Origin: Azospirillum sp. B510
GTDB lineage: Bacteria > Pseudomonadota > Alphaproteobacteria > Azospirillales > Azospirillaceae
Reading direction: 5' to 3'
NCBI RefSeq assembly: GCF_000010725.1
Contig: NC_013854.1
Span: 2,323,001 to 2,387,000 of the forward strand
DNA: 64,000 nucleotides
Shown here: positions 45,524 to 54,755 of the stretch, piece by piece
How the letters are laid out: every line of letters begins with the position of its first letter
How positions within the stretch are numbered: position 1 is the first letter of the stretch
The notes under the pieces: generated by a model
What the model was told of the DNA's origin: nothing
What the model saw: the letters and a program-made list of their open reading frames with translations, nothing else
The model's database searches: none
Made by a program: the position numbers and the translations under genes

Positions 45524-45669
45524 TGACGCAACGGGCAGGTTCCGCCAAGCGCTTATTAGAACTTCGCGATACGAACAATACCGATCCGTTGCAAGAAAGC
45601 CACAGTTGGCCGCTTTCTCATCGGCCGCTATGCTGCCCGAGGCTGGGGGGCCGGACAAAAGGGCGAAGC

Positions 45670-46467
45670 ATGAGCATTTGGGGCAAGATCCTGGGCGGCG
45701 CGGCCGGCCTGTTCACCGGCGGGCCGCTGGGGGCGCTCCTGGGCGGGCTGGCCGGCCATGCGGTGGATTTGTGGTCGCCCTGCGGCGCCGGGACATGCGG
45801 CACCGACGGCCAGCCGCGCCGGGGCATGAGCGACGAGGAGGCGGAGGCGGCCAAGCAGACCGTCGCCTTCACCATCGGCGTGATCGCGCTGGCCGCCAAG
45901 ATGGCGCGGGCCGACGGGGTGGTGAAGCGGGTGGAGGTCGATACCTTCAAGCGCCTGTTCCGCGTGCCGCCGGACGAGTTGGACAATGTCGGCCGCGTCT
46001 TCGACCTCGCCCGCCGCGACACGCGCGGATTCGAGGATTACGCCCGCCAGATCGCCAAGCTGTTCGAGGACAGGCACGCGGTGCTGGAGGAGCTGCTCGA
46101 CAGCCTGCTGATGATCGCCGAGGCCGATGACGAGCTGCACGAGACGGAGGTCGAGTATCTGCGCGCCGTCGCCGTGATCTTCGGCTTCGACGAGACCGAT
46201 TTCCGCCGCATCGTCGCCGGCCATCATCTGGCCGGCAGCCCGACGGAGACCGATCCCTATGCCGTGCTCGGCGTGCCTCGTCATGCCGGCGACGACGTGG
46301 TCAAGACAGCCCACCGGGCCCTGGTGCGCGAACACCATCCAGATCGGCTGATCGCCCAGGGCATGCCGCAGGAATTCATCGACCTGGCGACCCAGAAGCT
46401 CGCGCTTATCAATGCCGCCTACGATCGTATTCGCCGGGAACGGGAATCCACGGCCGCTTTGTCCTGA
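45670..46467 (+). CDS. TerB/DnaJ-domain protein (DjlA-like)
   Basis: 265 residues from ATG 45670 (GGGCGAAGC just before it; an upstream in-frame ATG at 45040 is not used). Residues 5-30 are a Gly-rich hydrophobic stretch (ILGGAAGLFTGGPLGALLGG) that may anchor it in the membrane. Residues about 60-185 are TerB-like (VAFTIGVIALAAKMARADG, FGFDETDFRRIVAGHHL). The last 65 residues are a J domain: YAVLGVPRHAGDDVVKTAHR, then HPD in REHHPDRLIAQ. DjlA-type proteins activate DnaK in response to envelope stress. Divergent from the GNAT gene. Confidence 0.88.
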   Translation: MSIWGKILGGAAGLFTGGPLGALLGGLAGHAVDLWSPCGAGTCGTDGQPRRGMSDEEAEAAKQTVAFTIGVIALAAKMARADGVVKRVEVDTFKRLFRVPPDELDNVGRVFDLARRDTRGFEDYARQIAKLFEDRHAVLEELLDSLLMIAEADDELHETEVEYLRAVAVIFGFDETDFRRIVAGHHLAGSPTETDPYAVLGVPRHAGDDVVKTAHRALVREHHPDRLIAQGMPQEFIDLATQKLALINAAYDRIRRERESTAALS

Positions 46468-46590
46468 TTGTCGCGATCCGCCACATCCGCTGATGATTTG
46501 AAATTGCTTTCCTTTGTCCTTTATCGCGTTTTCTGACATATCGTCTCCAAACGGGACGGGCGAGCGGTCGCCCGCAGGTTTCGGGACGAT

Positions 46591-47727
46591 ATGACGATGC
46601 GACGCACGATCATCCGGACGGTCTTCGCCGCAGCACTGGGAATGACGGCGGCGGGTTGCGGCGCCCAAGCCCAGACAGCGACGGCATCCGCCGGCGCGCC
46701 GGTGGTTTTGGGCCAGCCGCTGACACTGAACCTGGGAGTGCCGGCGGGCACCGACTGCGCCACCCTGGCGACGGCGCTGAACGCGCAGGGGCTCGTTCTG
46801 GTGGCCAACGGCCAGACGATTCCGGGGCCCCGTGCCAGCTTTGGCTGTTCCGCCAAGGGCGAGCTGACGGGCACCGTCTCTACCTCCATCGCCGGCAACG
46901 GCGATGACGCCGCCCAACGGCGGACGGCCTGGCAGGCCGCCTTCAACGGCTTCTTCAGCCTCGCCGGCTTCAAGACCCTGCCCGTCGCCTTCGGCCCGGC
47001 CACCGGCGGCATCGCCACCGCGCCGCAGATGGTCGCCATCCAGGGTGCCAGCGACCGCGACCTGAAGCTGGCCGCCCTCTGGTTCGCGCTGGTGGCTGCG
47101 CTGTTCCTGTTCGCCTTCTTCCGCCATTTCGGCCGCACCGACGCCATCACCCCCATCGCCGGCGTGCCGATGCCGCCCGGTTACCGGGCGCCCTACAGCC
47201 TCGCCCGGTTCCAGCTGCTGTGGTGGAGCGGGATCGTCACCGCCTCCTACGTCGCCATCCTGACCATCACCGGATCGATGGACACCATCACCACCGGGAC
47301 GATGACGCTGATGGGAATCGTCGGCGGCACCTCGGTGCTGGCCGCCTTCCAGGATCGCCGGCCGGGCGACGACGACAGCCGGCGCCGGCAGCACGCCGCC
47401 GCCTATGTCGCCGCCGCGGGGGCGAGCCCGCCCGACCGGACGATGATGGACGCCAGCCTGGCCGAGGTCTATCCGCCCTCGCAAGGGCTGCTGCCCGACC
47501 TGCTGAGCGATGCCGGCGGCTACAACATCCATCGTCTGCAACTGCTGGCCTGGACCGGCGTTCTGGGCATCACCTTCCTCTACGAGGTCACCCGCACGCT
47601 GGGCATGCCGGAGCTGTCGGCCAACCTGCTGGCCCTGACCGGCATCAGCAACGGCACCTATTTCGGCTTCAAGATGCAGGAACAGCAGGTGGCGACGCCG
47701 ACCGGCATCACGCAACCGGCCGGCTGA
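46591..47727 (+). CDS. Membrane protein with lipobox-like start, unknown function
   Basis: 378 residues. Residues 1-24 look like a lipoprotein signal (AAALGMTAAGC with Cys at about 23). A short soluble part follows (to residue about 150); then come hydrophobic segments KLAALWFALVAALFLFAFF, FQLLWWSGIVTASYVAILTI, TMTLMGIVGGTSVLAAF, and later LQLLAWTGVLGITFLYEVTR and LSANLLALTGISNGTYFGF. A lipid anchor plus four or five membrane helices is unusual. The sequence is not recognised. A hairpin CGGGCGA/TCGCCCG (46557-46574) lies in the leader. Confidence 0.65.
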   Translation: MTMRRTIIRTVFAAALGMTAAGCGAQAQTATASAGAPVVLGQPLTLNLGVPAGTDCATLATALNAQGLVLVANGQTIPGPRASFGCSAKGELTGTVSTSIAGNGDDAAQRRTAWQAAFNGFFSLAGFKTLPVAFGPATGGIATAPQMVAIQGASDRDLKLAALWFALVAALFLFAFFRHFGRTDAITPIAGVPMPPGYRAPYSLARFQLLWWSGIVTASYVAILTITGSMDTITTGTMTLMGIVGGTSVLAAFQDRRPGDDDSRRRQHAAAYVAAAGASPPDRTMMDASLAEVYPPSQGLLPDLLSDAGGYNIHRLQLLAWTGVLGITFLYEVTRTLGMPELSANLLALTGISNGTYFGFKMQEQQVATPTGITQPAG

Positions 47728-47845
47728 GGCGGGAAGCGCTTCCGCCCGGCGCAACCCGCCCAACCGTTTTTCCCGGTCGCGGCGGAGGGGGATGGCGCGC
47801 TATAACCCATCCCCTTCCCTTGATTTTCCGGCGCACGAACGGTCC

Positions 47846-49675
47846 ATGGCTCCTCCCGCACCCATCACGGCGCTCCAGGGCGTCTCCGTCACCTTCGGCG
47901 GCCGTCCGCTGTTCGACGGCATCGACCTGTCCATCGGCCGCGGCGACCGCGCCTGTCTGGTCGGGCGCAACGGGTCGGGCAAGTCGACGCTGATGAAGGT
48001 GCTGGCCGGGATGATCCATCCCGACGGCGGCACCGTCTTCGTCCAGCCCGGCGCCCGCATCGCCTATCTGCCGCAGGAGCCGGACTTCACCGGCTGCGCC
48101 ACCGTCCATGACTATGTCGTGCAGGGCCTGCCCGCCGACGAGCAGGACGAGGCGCACCGGGTCGATGCGGTGCTGGACCGGTTGCAGGTGGACGGCGGTC
48201 TCGACCCCCGCAGCCTGTCGGGCGGCGAGTCGCGCCGCACGGCGCTGGCCCGCACGCTGGTCGGCAACCCCGACGTCATGCTGCTGGACGAGCCGACCAA
48301 CCATCTCGACCTTCCCACCATCGAGTGGCTGGAGGAGGAGCTGCTGTCCTTCCGCGGCGGGCTGCTGCTGATCAGCCACGACCGCGCCTTCCTGAACCGG
48401 CTGGCCAAGCGGACGCTGTGGCTCGACCGCGGCACGGTGCGCGCCACCGACCGCGGCTTCGCCGAGTTCGAGAGCTGGCAGGCCGAGGTGTTCGAGGCGG
48501 AGGACGCCGCGGCCCACAAGCTGGACCGCAAGATCGAAAGCGAGATGAAGTGGCTGCGCGAGGGCATCTCCGCCCGCCGCACCCGCAACATGGGCCGTGT
48601 GCGCAACCTGCTCGACCTGCGCGCCGGGCGCGCCGAGCAGATCAAGGGCGGCCAGCAGGCCAAGCTCGCCATCGCCGAGGCCGAGCGCGGCGGCCGGCTG
48701 GTGATCGAGGCGACCGGCATCGCCAAGGGCTTCGACACGCCCGAGGGCCGCAAGACCATCGTGAAGAACTTCTCCACCCGCATCCTGCGCGGCGACCGGG
48801 TCGGGCTGATCGGGCCGAACGGCGCCGGCAAATCCACCCTGCTGAAGATGCTGACCGGTCAGCTGGCGCCCGACGAGGGCACGGTGAAGCTGGGCACCAG
48901 CCTCGACACCGCCTATTTCGACCAGCGGCGCGAGGGGCTGGACCCGGAGGACACCATCCGCAAGGTGCTGTGTCCCTTCGGCGGCGACGCGGTGGTCGTC
49001 AATGGCGTGTCGCGCCATGTCGCCGGCTATATGAAGGACTTCCTGTTCGACACCCGGCAGCTGGACAGCCCGGTCAAGGCGCTGTCGGGCGGCGAGCGCA
49101 ACCGGCTGCTGCTGGCCCGGCTGTTCGCCAAGCCCAGCAACCTGATGATCCTCGACGAGCCGACCAACGACCTCGACATGGACACGCTGGATCTGCTGGA
49201 GGATGTGCTCGGCGATTATCAGGGCACGCTGCTGCTGGTCAGCCACGACCGCGACTTCCTCGACCGGCTGGTGACCGGCACCATCGCGCTGGAGGGCGAC
49301 GGCACCGCCACCGAATATGCCGGCGGCTATTCCGACTATCTGGTGCAGCGCCCGGCCAGGACGGCGCCCGCCCCGGTCGCCGCCAAGCCGAAACCGGCGG
49401 CGGGCGCGCCCGCCGCCGCCAAGCCGCGCGGCAAGCTGAGCTACAAGGACCAGCGCGAGCTGGACGAGCTGCCGGCGCGCATGGACACGCTGAGCGCGGA
49501 GATCGCCAAGCTGGAAAAGCTCCTGGCCGACCCCGACCTGTTCACCCGCGATGCCGCCAAATTCCAGAAGACCAGCGAGCAGCTGCATGCCAGGCAGGCG
49601 GCGCTCGCGACGGCGGAGGAGCGCTGGCTGGAGCTGGAGGCGATGCGCGAGGAGCTGGAGGGCGGACGGACATGA
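47846..49675 (+). CDS. uup: ABC-F ATPase, Uup-like
   Basis: 609 residues from ATG 47846; a longer frame from 47792 adds 18 residues without conserved pattern. Two ABC domains: first Walker A GRNGSGKS near residue 40 with LSGGESRRTALARTLVGNP and MLLDEPTNHLDL; second GPNGAGKS near 330 with LSGGERNRLLLARLFAKPS and MILDEPTNDLDM. The linker SRK-type helix between them and a C-terminal coiled coil (LDELPARMDTLSAEIAKLEK) are as in Uup. There is no membrane domain. ABC-F proteins act on ribosomes; Uup also affects transposon excision. The exporter gene overlaps its stop by four bases. Confidence 0.88.
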   Translation: MAPPAPITALQGVSVTFGGRPLFDGIDLSIGRGDRACLVGRNGSGKSTLMKVLAGMIHPDGGTVFVQPGARIAYLPQEPDFTGCATVHDYVVQGLPADEQDEAHRVDAVLDRLQVDGGLDPRSLSGGESRRTALARTLVGNPDVMLLDEPTNHLDLPTIEWLEEELLSFRGGLLLISHDRAFLNRLAKRTLWLDRGTVRATDRGFAEFESWQAEVFEAEDAAAHKLDRKIESEMKWLREGISARRTRNMGRVRNLLDLRAGRAEQIKGGQQAKLAIAEAERGGRLVIEATGIAKGFDTPEGRKTIVKNFSTRILRGDRVGLIGPNGAGKSTLLKMLTGQLAPDEGTVKLGTSLDTAYFDQRREGLDPEDTIRKVLCPFGGDAVVVNGVSRHVAGYMKDFLFDTRQLDSPVKALSGGERNRLLLARLFAKPSNLMILDEPTNDLDMDTLDLLEDVLGDYQGTLLLVSHDRDFLDRLVTGTIALEGDGTATEYAGGYSDYLVQRPARTAPAPVAAKPKPAAGAPAAAKPRGKLSYKDQRELDELPARMDTLSAEIAKLEKLLADPDLFTRDAAKFQKTSEQLHARQAALATAEERWLELEAMREELEGGRT

Positions 49676-50550
49676 GCGTCGCCCACACGCTCCAGGCGCT
49701 GGTGGTGATGGCGCTGTGGGGGCTGAATTTCGTCGTGGCGAAATGGGCGCTGGCCGAATTCCCGCCGCTGTTCGTCATGTTCCTGCGCTTCGCCCTGGTG
49801 GCGGTGCTGATCATCCCATTCTTCCGCGTGCCGCGTGACAAGCTGTGGAAGATCGCGCTCTTGTCGGTGACACTGGGCAGCATCCATTTCCCGATCATGT
49901 TCACCGGGCTGAAGGGGATCGACGCCGCCACCGCGTCGCTGGCGGCCCAGGCCCAGGTGCCCTTCTCCTCCCTGCTGGCGGCGGTGGTGTTCAAGGACAA
50001 GCTGGGATGGCGGCGCGCCGTCGGCATGGCCGCCGCCTTCGCCGGGGTGGCGGTGATCGCCGGCGAGCCGCGGCTCGGCGACCAGATGGCCTCGCTGCTG
50101 ATGATCCTGGGAGCCAGCCTCGCCTTCGCGGTGGCGAGCGTGCAGATGAAGCTGCTCGGCTCGGTGAACGGCTTCGCCGTCAATGGCTGGATGGCGCTGT
50201 TCGCCATGCCGCAGCTGCTGGGGTTGTCGCTGCTGCTGGAGCATGGGCAGATGGAGGCGCTCGCCAACTCCAGCTGGGTCGGCTGGGCGTCCATCCTCTA
50301 TATGGCGGTCGGCGTCACCATCGTCGCCTATGGGCTGTGGTATCCGCTGATCGGGCGCTATGATGTCAACCAGACCATGCCCTATCTGCTGACCGTCCCG
50401 GTCTTCGGCGTCGCCAGCGGCGCGCTGCTGATGGGCGATCCGCTGACGATCAACCTCGCCGTCGGCGGGCTGTTGACCATCGGCGGCGTCGCGGTGATCG
50501 TGAAGCGGCGCCCGCGCACCGTCAGCGAGACCGTCACCAACCCGACCTGA
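49672..50550 (+). CDS. EamA/DMT-family transporter
   Basis: 292 residues, ten membrane helices. The opening QALVVMALWGLNFVVAKWAL followed by RFALVAVLIIPFF and 'PIMFTGLKGIDAATASLAAQ', with a repeated half from residue 150 (FAVNGWMALFAMPQLLG; YLLTVPVFGVASGALLMGD) is the ten-TM EamA pattern. Substrates of such proteins are amino acids and metabolites; the first half resembles the group with threonine/cysteine exporters. ATG 49672 overlaps the upstream stop (ATGA), so it is co-translated with the ABC-F gene. Confidence 0.88.
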   Translation: MSVAHTLQALVVMALWGLNFVVAKWALAEFPPLFVMFLRFALVAVLIIPFFRVPRDKLWKIALLSVTLGSIHFPIMFTGLKGIDAATASLAAQAQVPFSSLLAAVVFKDKLGWRRAVGMAAAFAGVAVIAGEPRLGDQMASLLMILGASLAFAVASVQMKLLGSVNGFAVNGWMALFAMPQLLGLSLLLEHGQMEALANSSWVGWASILYMAVGVTIVAYGLWYPLIGRYDVNQTMPYLLTVPVFGVASGALLMGDPLTINLAVGGLLTIGGVAVIVKRRPRTVSETVTNPT

Positions 50551-50557
50551 TGCCGAG

Positions 50558-51250
50558 ATGAGCCGCTTCCGCCGGATCGACCTTCCCTCCCCCAACCACG
50601 GCCCGCGGGCCGACGGCGCGCGGGTGGAACTGCTGATCCTGCACTATACCGGCATGCCCACCGCCGCCCACGCGCTGGAGCGGCTGTGCGATCCGGCGGC
50701 CCAGGTCAGCGCCCATTACACGGTGGACGAGGACGGCACCATCTACGCCCATGTCCCGGAGGATCGCCGCGCCTGGCATGCCGGCCGGGCGAGCTGGCGT
50801 GGGCTGGAGGATGTCAACAGCCGCTCCATCGGCGTCGAGATCGTCAATCCCGGCCATGAGTTCGGCTACCGCCCCTTCCCATCCGTTCAGATGGCGGCGG
50901 TGGCGGAACTGTGCCGGGGGATCCTGGACCGTCATGCCATCGCACCCGCCGACGTGCTCGGCCACAGCGACGTGGCGCCGGCCCGCAAGGAGGATCCGGG
51001 CGAACTGTTCGACTGGTCCGGCCTGGCCGCCCAGGGGATCGGGCTGTGGCCCACGCCGTCCCATGAGGATGACGGCCCCGTCACCGGGGCGGAGGTCGCC
51101 GCCCTGCTGGGACGCTATGGGTACGACCCGGCCGAGCCGCGGGCGCTGCTGGCCTTCCAACGCCATTTCCATCCCGGCGGCCTGACCGGCAGCCCCGACG
51201 CGGAGACGGTGCGGCGGCTGCGCGCGCTGCTGCGGCAGACCGGGCACTGA
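50558..51250 (+). CDS. N-acetylmuramoyl-L-alanine amidase with peptidoglycan-binding end
   Basis: 230 residues. The zinc-dependent amidase_2 fold has His in ELLILHYTGMPTAAHALERL, 'VSAHYTVDEDGTIYAHV', 'NSRSIGVEIVNPGHEFGYRP' and His/Asp in DVLGHSDVAPARKEDPGELF. The last 60 residues (EVAALLGRYGYDPAEPRALL, FQRHFHPGGLTG) match PG_binding_1. It lacks a signal peptide, as is typical for AmpD-type cytosolic enzymes, and would cut the amide bond of anhydro-muropeptides in recycling; AmiD-like use is the alternative. It follows the transporter by seven bases. Confidence 0.88.
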   Translation: MSRFRRIDLPSPNHGPRADGARVELLILHYTGMPTAAHALERLCDPAAQVSAHYTVDEDGTIYAHVPEDRRAWHAGRASWRGLEDVNSRSIGVEIVNPGHEFGYRPFPSVQMAAVAELCRGILDRHAIAPADVLGHSDVAPARKEDPGELFDWSGLAAQGIGLWPTPSHEDDGPVTGAEVAALLGRYGYDPAEPRALLAFQRHFHPGGLTGSPDAETVRRLRALLRQTGH

Positions 51251-51299
51251 TCGACCTTGCTGATCGATCCTCTCAATTGCGGCATGTCCTGATTTGGGA

Positions 51300-51327
51300 T
51301 TTGCCCCCGCGGCCGCTTGTCTATATG
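51300..51327 (+). promoter_or_regulatory. Candidate rnpB promoter
   Basis: TTTGCC (51300-51305), 16 bases, TATATG (51322-51327), ending about seven bases before the predicted 5' end of RNase P RNA. The spacing and position fit a sigma-70 promoter. Confidence 0.55.
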
Positions 51328-51333
51328 AACGAC

Positions 51334-51742
<409 letters not shown>

Positions 51743-52005
51743 CCCCTCTCCTTTGCCCATCTCATCCCAGATCGGTGGTCCGGTCGGGGCGCATGATCCC
51801 ATGCCGCCCCATGGCGGCACTCCTTCGCGTCCGCTCCGCCCGATCGGATGGTCCATCCTGGGACAGCATGGGCGACCTTTCGTCTCACCCCACGGGCCGA
51901 ACGCCACGATCCTCCGTCCATCGTCCGCGATCCGCCCGCGATCCCAGGGGCTTTTCCCGGCCCATCCCCAGCTTCTCCACGCTCCCATCCACATTTTCCC
52001 CAGAC

Positions 52006-52026
52006 TAATCCACAGCCGGTGGATAA
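52006..52026. promoter_or_regulatory. Two near-perfect DnaA boxes
   Basis: TAATCCACA (52006-52014, forward) and GGTGGATAA (52018-52026, reverse of TTATCCACC) each differ from TTATCCACA at one position. They face each other with a three-base gap. Confidence 0.65.
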
Positions 52027-52172
52027 CTGTGGGGCGCTTTCCCATGCCGTCCCATGCCGGACCGGCCTTTCCCACCCAAGGTTCTATGCCCTACGGAGGG
52101 ATCGATTCGGCTCATAAACAAACCATGCATCCGCAACATTTTCTTAAAATTTCCGAACATACGCAGAACGCG

Positions 52173-52192
52173 TGTGGATAACTTTATCCACA
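52173..52192. promoter_or_regulatory. Two perfect DnaA boxes, back to back
   Basis: TGTGGATAA (52173-52181) and TTATCCACA (52184-52192) are both exact consensus DnaA boxes in opposite orientation, separated by two bases. They lie just after an AT-rich stretch. Confidence 0.8.
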
Positions 52193-52308
52193 CCGACGGA
52201 GTCCAGCATAATACTGCGATGATTCAGGAATTTCGTACACCAACTTGCCCGGATGCAACGGCTCACCCCAAAAGTCTTGACACCCCCATCTGAATACTCT
52301 GGGGGGCG

Positions 52309-52348
52309 TTGACGCCCATGCCATCCCATGCTATCCCAAGAACGCCCA
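52309..52348. promoter_or_regulatory. MraZ-box array over a candidate dcw promoter
   Basis: CCCA (reverse TGGG) begins at 52315, 52325, 52335 and 52345, exactly ten bases apart, as in the TGGGN-N5 repeats bound by MraZ rings. TTGACG (52309-52314), 17 bases, TATCCC (52332-52337) is a plausible promoter, with repeats filling its spacer and -10. Binding of MraZ would block it. Confidence 0.72.
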
Positions 52349-52468
52349 TTTAAGGGGGGCTGTTGCCCATTCTGGTTAACACCGGGGGCGGGAGCTGAAT
52401 GGGCCAAGCGGGGCTAGCGCGGAGCACCCGACCGCGCATGGGGGATAGCAGGGGGGATCGCCGGGCCT

Positions 52469-52966
52469 ATGGCCGTTTTCCTGTCCACATACGTCAACAA
52501 GGTTGACAGGAAAGGGCGTGTGTCCATCCCGGCACAGTTCAGGCAGTCGCTTGCCAAGACGTCGGCCCCCAACACCGTCTATCTCTGGCCCTCGCTGAAC
52601 CACCAGGCGCTGGAAGGCGCCGACCAGGACTATCTCGACGTCCTCTCCGAAAGCCTCGAATCCCCCGACCTCGATGCCGACGAGCGCGACATGATCGAGA
52701 CCTTCATCTTCGGAAAGCTGATCCCCGTCTCCTCCGACGCCGAAGGCCGCATCGTCCTGCCCAGGGAGCTGGCGGAGTTCGCCGGCATCACCGAGGAGGC
52801 CGCCTTCATCGGCCGCCGCAAGACCTTCCAGATCTGGGAACCCGAAGCCCTCAAGGCCCATGAGGCGGCCCTGCGCGAGCAGGTCGTGCGCAAGGACATC
52901 TCGCTGAGCCAGATCGTCGCCAAGGCGTCCCGCGGCGCCGCCAGCCGGAGCGGGGAGGGCGCCTGA
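52469..52966 (+). CDS. mraZ: Transcriptional regulator MraZ
   Basis: 165 residues. The first SpoVT/AbrB-like unit is at the start ([25 protein letters not shown]), the second around residue 85-110 ([22 protein letters not shown]), the two-fold arrangement of MraZ. The start ([14 protein letters not shown] near residue 5) matches the family. AGGGGGGATCGCC lies upstream of the ATG. It binds TGGG repeats, such as those 120 bases upstream, and represses the dcw cluster including itself. Its stop overlaps the next start (TGATG). Confidence 0.95.
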   Translation: MAVFLSTYVNKVDRKGRVSIPAQFRQSLAKTSAPNTVYLWPSLNHQALEGADQDYLDVLSESLESPDLDADERDMIETFIFGKLIPVSSDAEGRIVLPRELAEFAGITEEAAFIGRRKTFQIWEPEALKAHEAALREQVVRKDISLSQIVAKASRGAASRSGEGA

Positions 52967-53940
52967 TGACCGACCCCCGCATCCATATCCCCGTCCTGCT
53001 GGACGAGGTGATCGCCGCGCTCGCCCCGCGTGACGGCGCCCTTTACGTCGATGGCACCTTCGGCGCCGGCGGCTACAGCCGCGCCCTGCTGCGATCGGCG
53101 TCCTGCCGGGTGATCGGCATCGACCGCGACCCCGCCGCGATCGAACGCGGCCGCGTCCTCGCCCAGGAGTTTCCGGGCCGCCTCGACGTGATCGAAGGCC
53201 GCTTCGGCGACATGGACCAACTGCTGGCCCGGCATGGCGTCGACAGGGTGGATGGCGTGGCGCTCGACGTCGGCGTCTCCTCTCCGCAGATCGACGAGCC
53301 GGAACGCGGTTTCTCCTTCCGTTTCGACGGCCCGCTCGACATGCGGATGGGACGGGATGGGCCGACCGCCGCCGACGTGGTCAACGGCGCCGATGAGGGC
53401 GAACTGGCCGACATCCTCTACCACCTGGGCGAGGAGCGGATGGCGCGCCGGGTCGCCCGCGCCATCGTCGCCGCCCGCCGCGAGGCGCCGATCGAGCGCA
53501 CGGCGCGGCTGGCCGACATCATCCGTTCGGTGGTGCCGAAGGGGAAGGGCGACGGGATCGATCCCGCCACCCGCAGCTTCCAGGCGTTGCGCATCCATGT
53601 GAACGACGAGCTGGGCGAATTGCGGCGCGGCCTGTCCGCCGCCGAATCGCTGCTGGCGCCCGGCGGGCGTCTCGCCGTCGTCTCCTTCCATTCGCTGGAG
53701 GACCGCGAGGTCAAGGCGTTCCTGCGGGAACGCTCCTCGCCGCCGCCCTCCCCGTCCCGCCATACGCCCGTGACCGCGGTCGCGGCGCACCACCCCTCCT
53801 TCCGCCTGCTCTCCCGGAAACCCGTGGACCCGAGCGAGGCCGAAGCCCGCAACAACCCCCGCGCCCGGTCCGCCCGGTTGCGCGCGGCTGAACGTACCGA
53901 GGCGCCAGCGTTCCCGGCGCCCGGCAAGGAGGCAGCATGA
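52966..53940 (+). CDS. rsmH: 16S rRNA (cytosine-N4) methyltransferase RsmH
   Basis: 324 residues starting with the A of mraZ's stop. The start [20 protein letters not shown] leads to the SAM motif [14 protein letters not shown] and '[15 protein letters not shown]'; later parts ([71 protein letters not shown]) match the MraW family throughout. It methylates N4 of C1402 in 16S rRNA. The last 60 residues are Ala/Arg/Pro-rich and variable. Length is normal. The start of ftsL overlaps its end by four bases. Confidence 0.96.
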   Translation: MTDPRIHIPVLLDEVIAALAPRDGALYVDGTFGAGGYSRALLRSASCRVIGIDRDPAAIERGRVLAQEFPGRLDVIEGRFGDMDQLLARHGVDRVDGVALDVGVSSPQIDEPERGFSFRFDGPLDMRMGRDGPTAADVVNGADEGELADILYHLGEERMARRVARAIVAARREAPIERTARLADIIRSVVPKGKGDGIDPATRSFQALRIHVNDELGELRRGLSAAESLLAPGGRLAVVSFHSLEDREVKAFLRERSSPPPSPSRHTPVTAVAAHHPSFRLLSRKPVDPSEAEARNNPRARSARLRAAERTEAPAFPAPGKEAA

Positions 53941-54755
53941 AAGGCAAGACCTGGCTGTTCTGGGGCGGCCTGATCGCGGTCGCCGGAGGCGTGCTGTTCC
54001 AGACCAGCTACGACGTCCAGGATCTCGAGGAGAAGCTTGCCGGGCTGAACCGCAAGATCATCCAGGAACAGGAGTCCATCCAGGTCCTGAAGGCCGAATG
54101 GAGCTACCTGAACGACCCGACCAAGCTGGAACAGATGGCCCAGGCCTATCTGGCGTTGCAGCCGACCGAGCCGCGCCAGTATCTGGCGATGGACGTGATT
54201 CCGATGCGTCCGGCCGACGCCGTCCCGCCGCCGGCCCCCGCCCTGCCCGGCGTCGCCCCGCCGCCGCCGATGGCGCGCGCGCCGGGCACCGGCGCGGCGC
54301 AGGTCGCCGCCGCCCGCGCCCCGGCCAACAACAAGGCCGCGGCCGGACTTGTTCCGGTCAGCGCCCCGGCCGGACTCCCCGGCGGGCTCCCGCCCGGCGC
54401 GGCGAAGCCGCTGCCGATGGACAAGGCGCTGGAACGCGCGCCCGTCATCGTGCCGGCGTCGCTGCCCGCCTCCGGGTCGCTCTCCGACCCGTCCCGCGCC
54501 AGCCGGATCAAGCCCGACGCCCTGATGCCCGGCTCCGCCCGCGCGCCGGCCGACAAGCCCGCCGACCGCGCCGCCGGCAAGCTGGCTCCCAACGTCCCGA
54601 CCTCGCCCAACCGCCCGACCGAACTGGCCGCCCGACCGACCCCGTCAGCCCCAGCACCGGCGAAGGCCGGCACCGTGACCGCCCAGCAGCCCTACCAGCC
54701 CAAGCCGACCGACAGCCTCGGGCTGCTCGTCGCGCGCCTGGGGGCCAATCGATGA
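53937..54755 (+). CDS. ftsL: Cell division protein FtsL with long Pro/Ala-rich tail
   Basis: 272 residues, much longer than typical FtsL (about 100-130). Residues 6-25 are the membrane helix ([19 protein letters not shown]), residues 28-85 are the coiled coil and FtsL motif ([54 protein letters not shown]). From about 95 to the end the protein is Pro/Ala-rich and disordered, ending [13 protein letters not shown]. It joins FtsB and FtsQ to bring FtsWI to the septum. ATGA overlap with rsmH and with ftsI ties translation of all three. Confidence 0.85.
   Translation: MKGKTWLFWGGLIAVAGGVLFQTSYDVQDLEEKLAGLNRKIIQEQESIQVLKAEWSYLNDPTKLEQMAQAYLALQPTEPRQYLAMDVIPMRPADAVPPPAPALPGVAPPPPMARAPGTGAAQVAAARAPANNKAAAGLVPVSAPAGLPGGLPPGAAKPLPMDKALERAPVIVPASLPASGSLSDPSRASRIKPDALMPGSARAPADKPADRAAGKLAPNVPTSPNRPTELAARPTPSAPAPAKAGTVTAQQPYQPKPTDSLGLLVARLGANR

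Larger units (their letters stand above)
51743..52468. other. Non-coding region between rnpB and mraZ with DnaA-box, GANTC and TGGG repeats
   Basis: 726 bases without a convincing gene. In order it holds pairs of CCCA (51798, 51808) and TGGG (51859, 51869) ten bases apart, near-perfect DnaA boxes (52006-52026), CCCA at 52041/52051/52071, an AT-rich stretch (about 52100-52160), two perfect DnaA boxes (52173-52192), GANTC sites at 52105, 52199 and 52221, TTGACA at 52277, and the four-repeat MraZ region at 52315-52348. Frames on either strand have no typical coding signs. Confidence 0.75.

Noticed and set aside
48325..49671. Forward frame running from inside the ABC-F gene into the EamA gene
   Set aside because: The part before 49672 is Arg/Ala/Gly-rich shadow; the transporter starts at ATG 49672 with ATGA coupling.
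52277..52300. TTGACA with TACTCT as dcw promoter
   Set aside because: Spacing of 12 is too short; no -10 at 16-18 bases. TTGACG at 52309 with TATCCC fits better.
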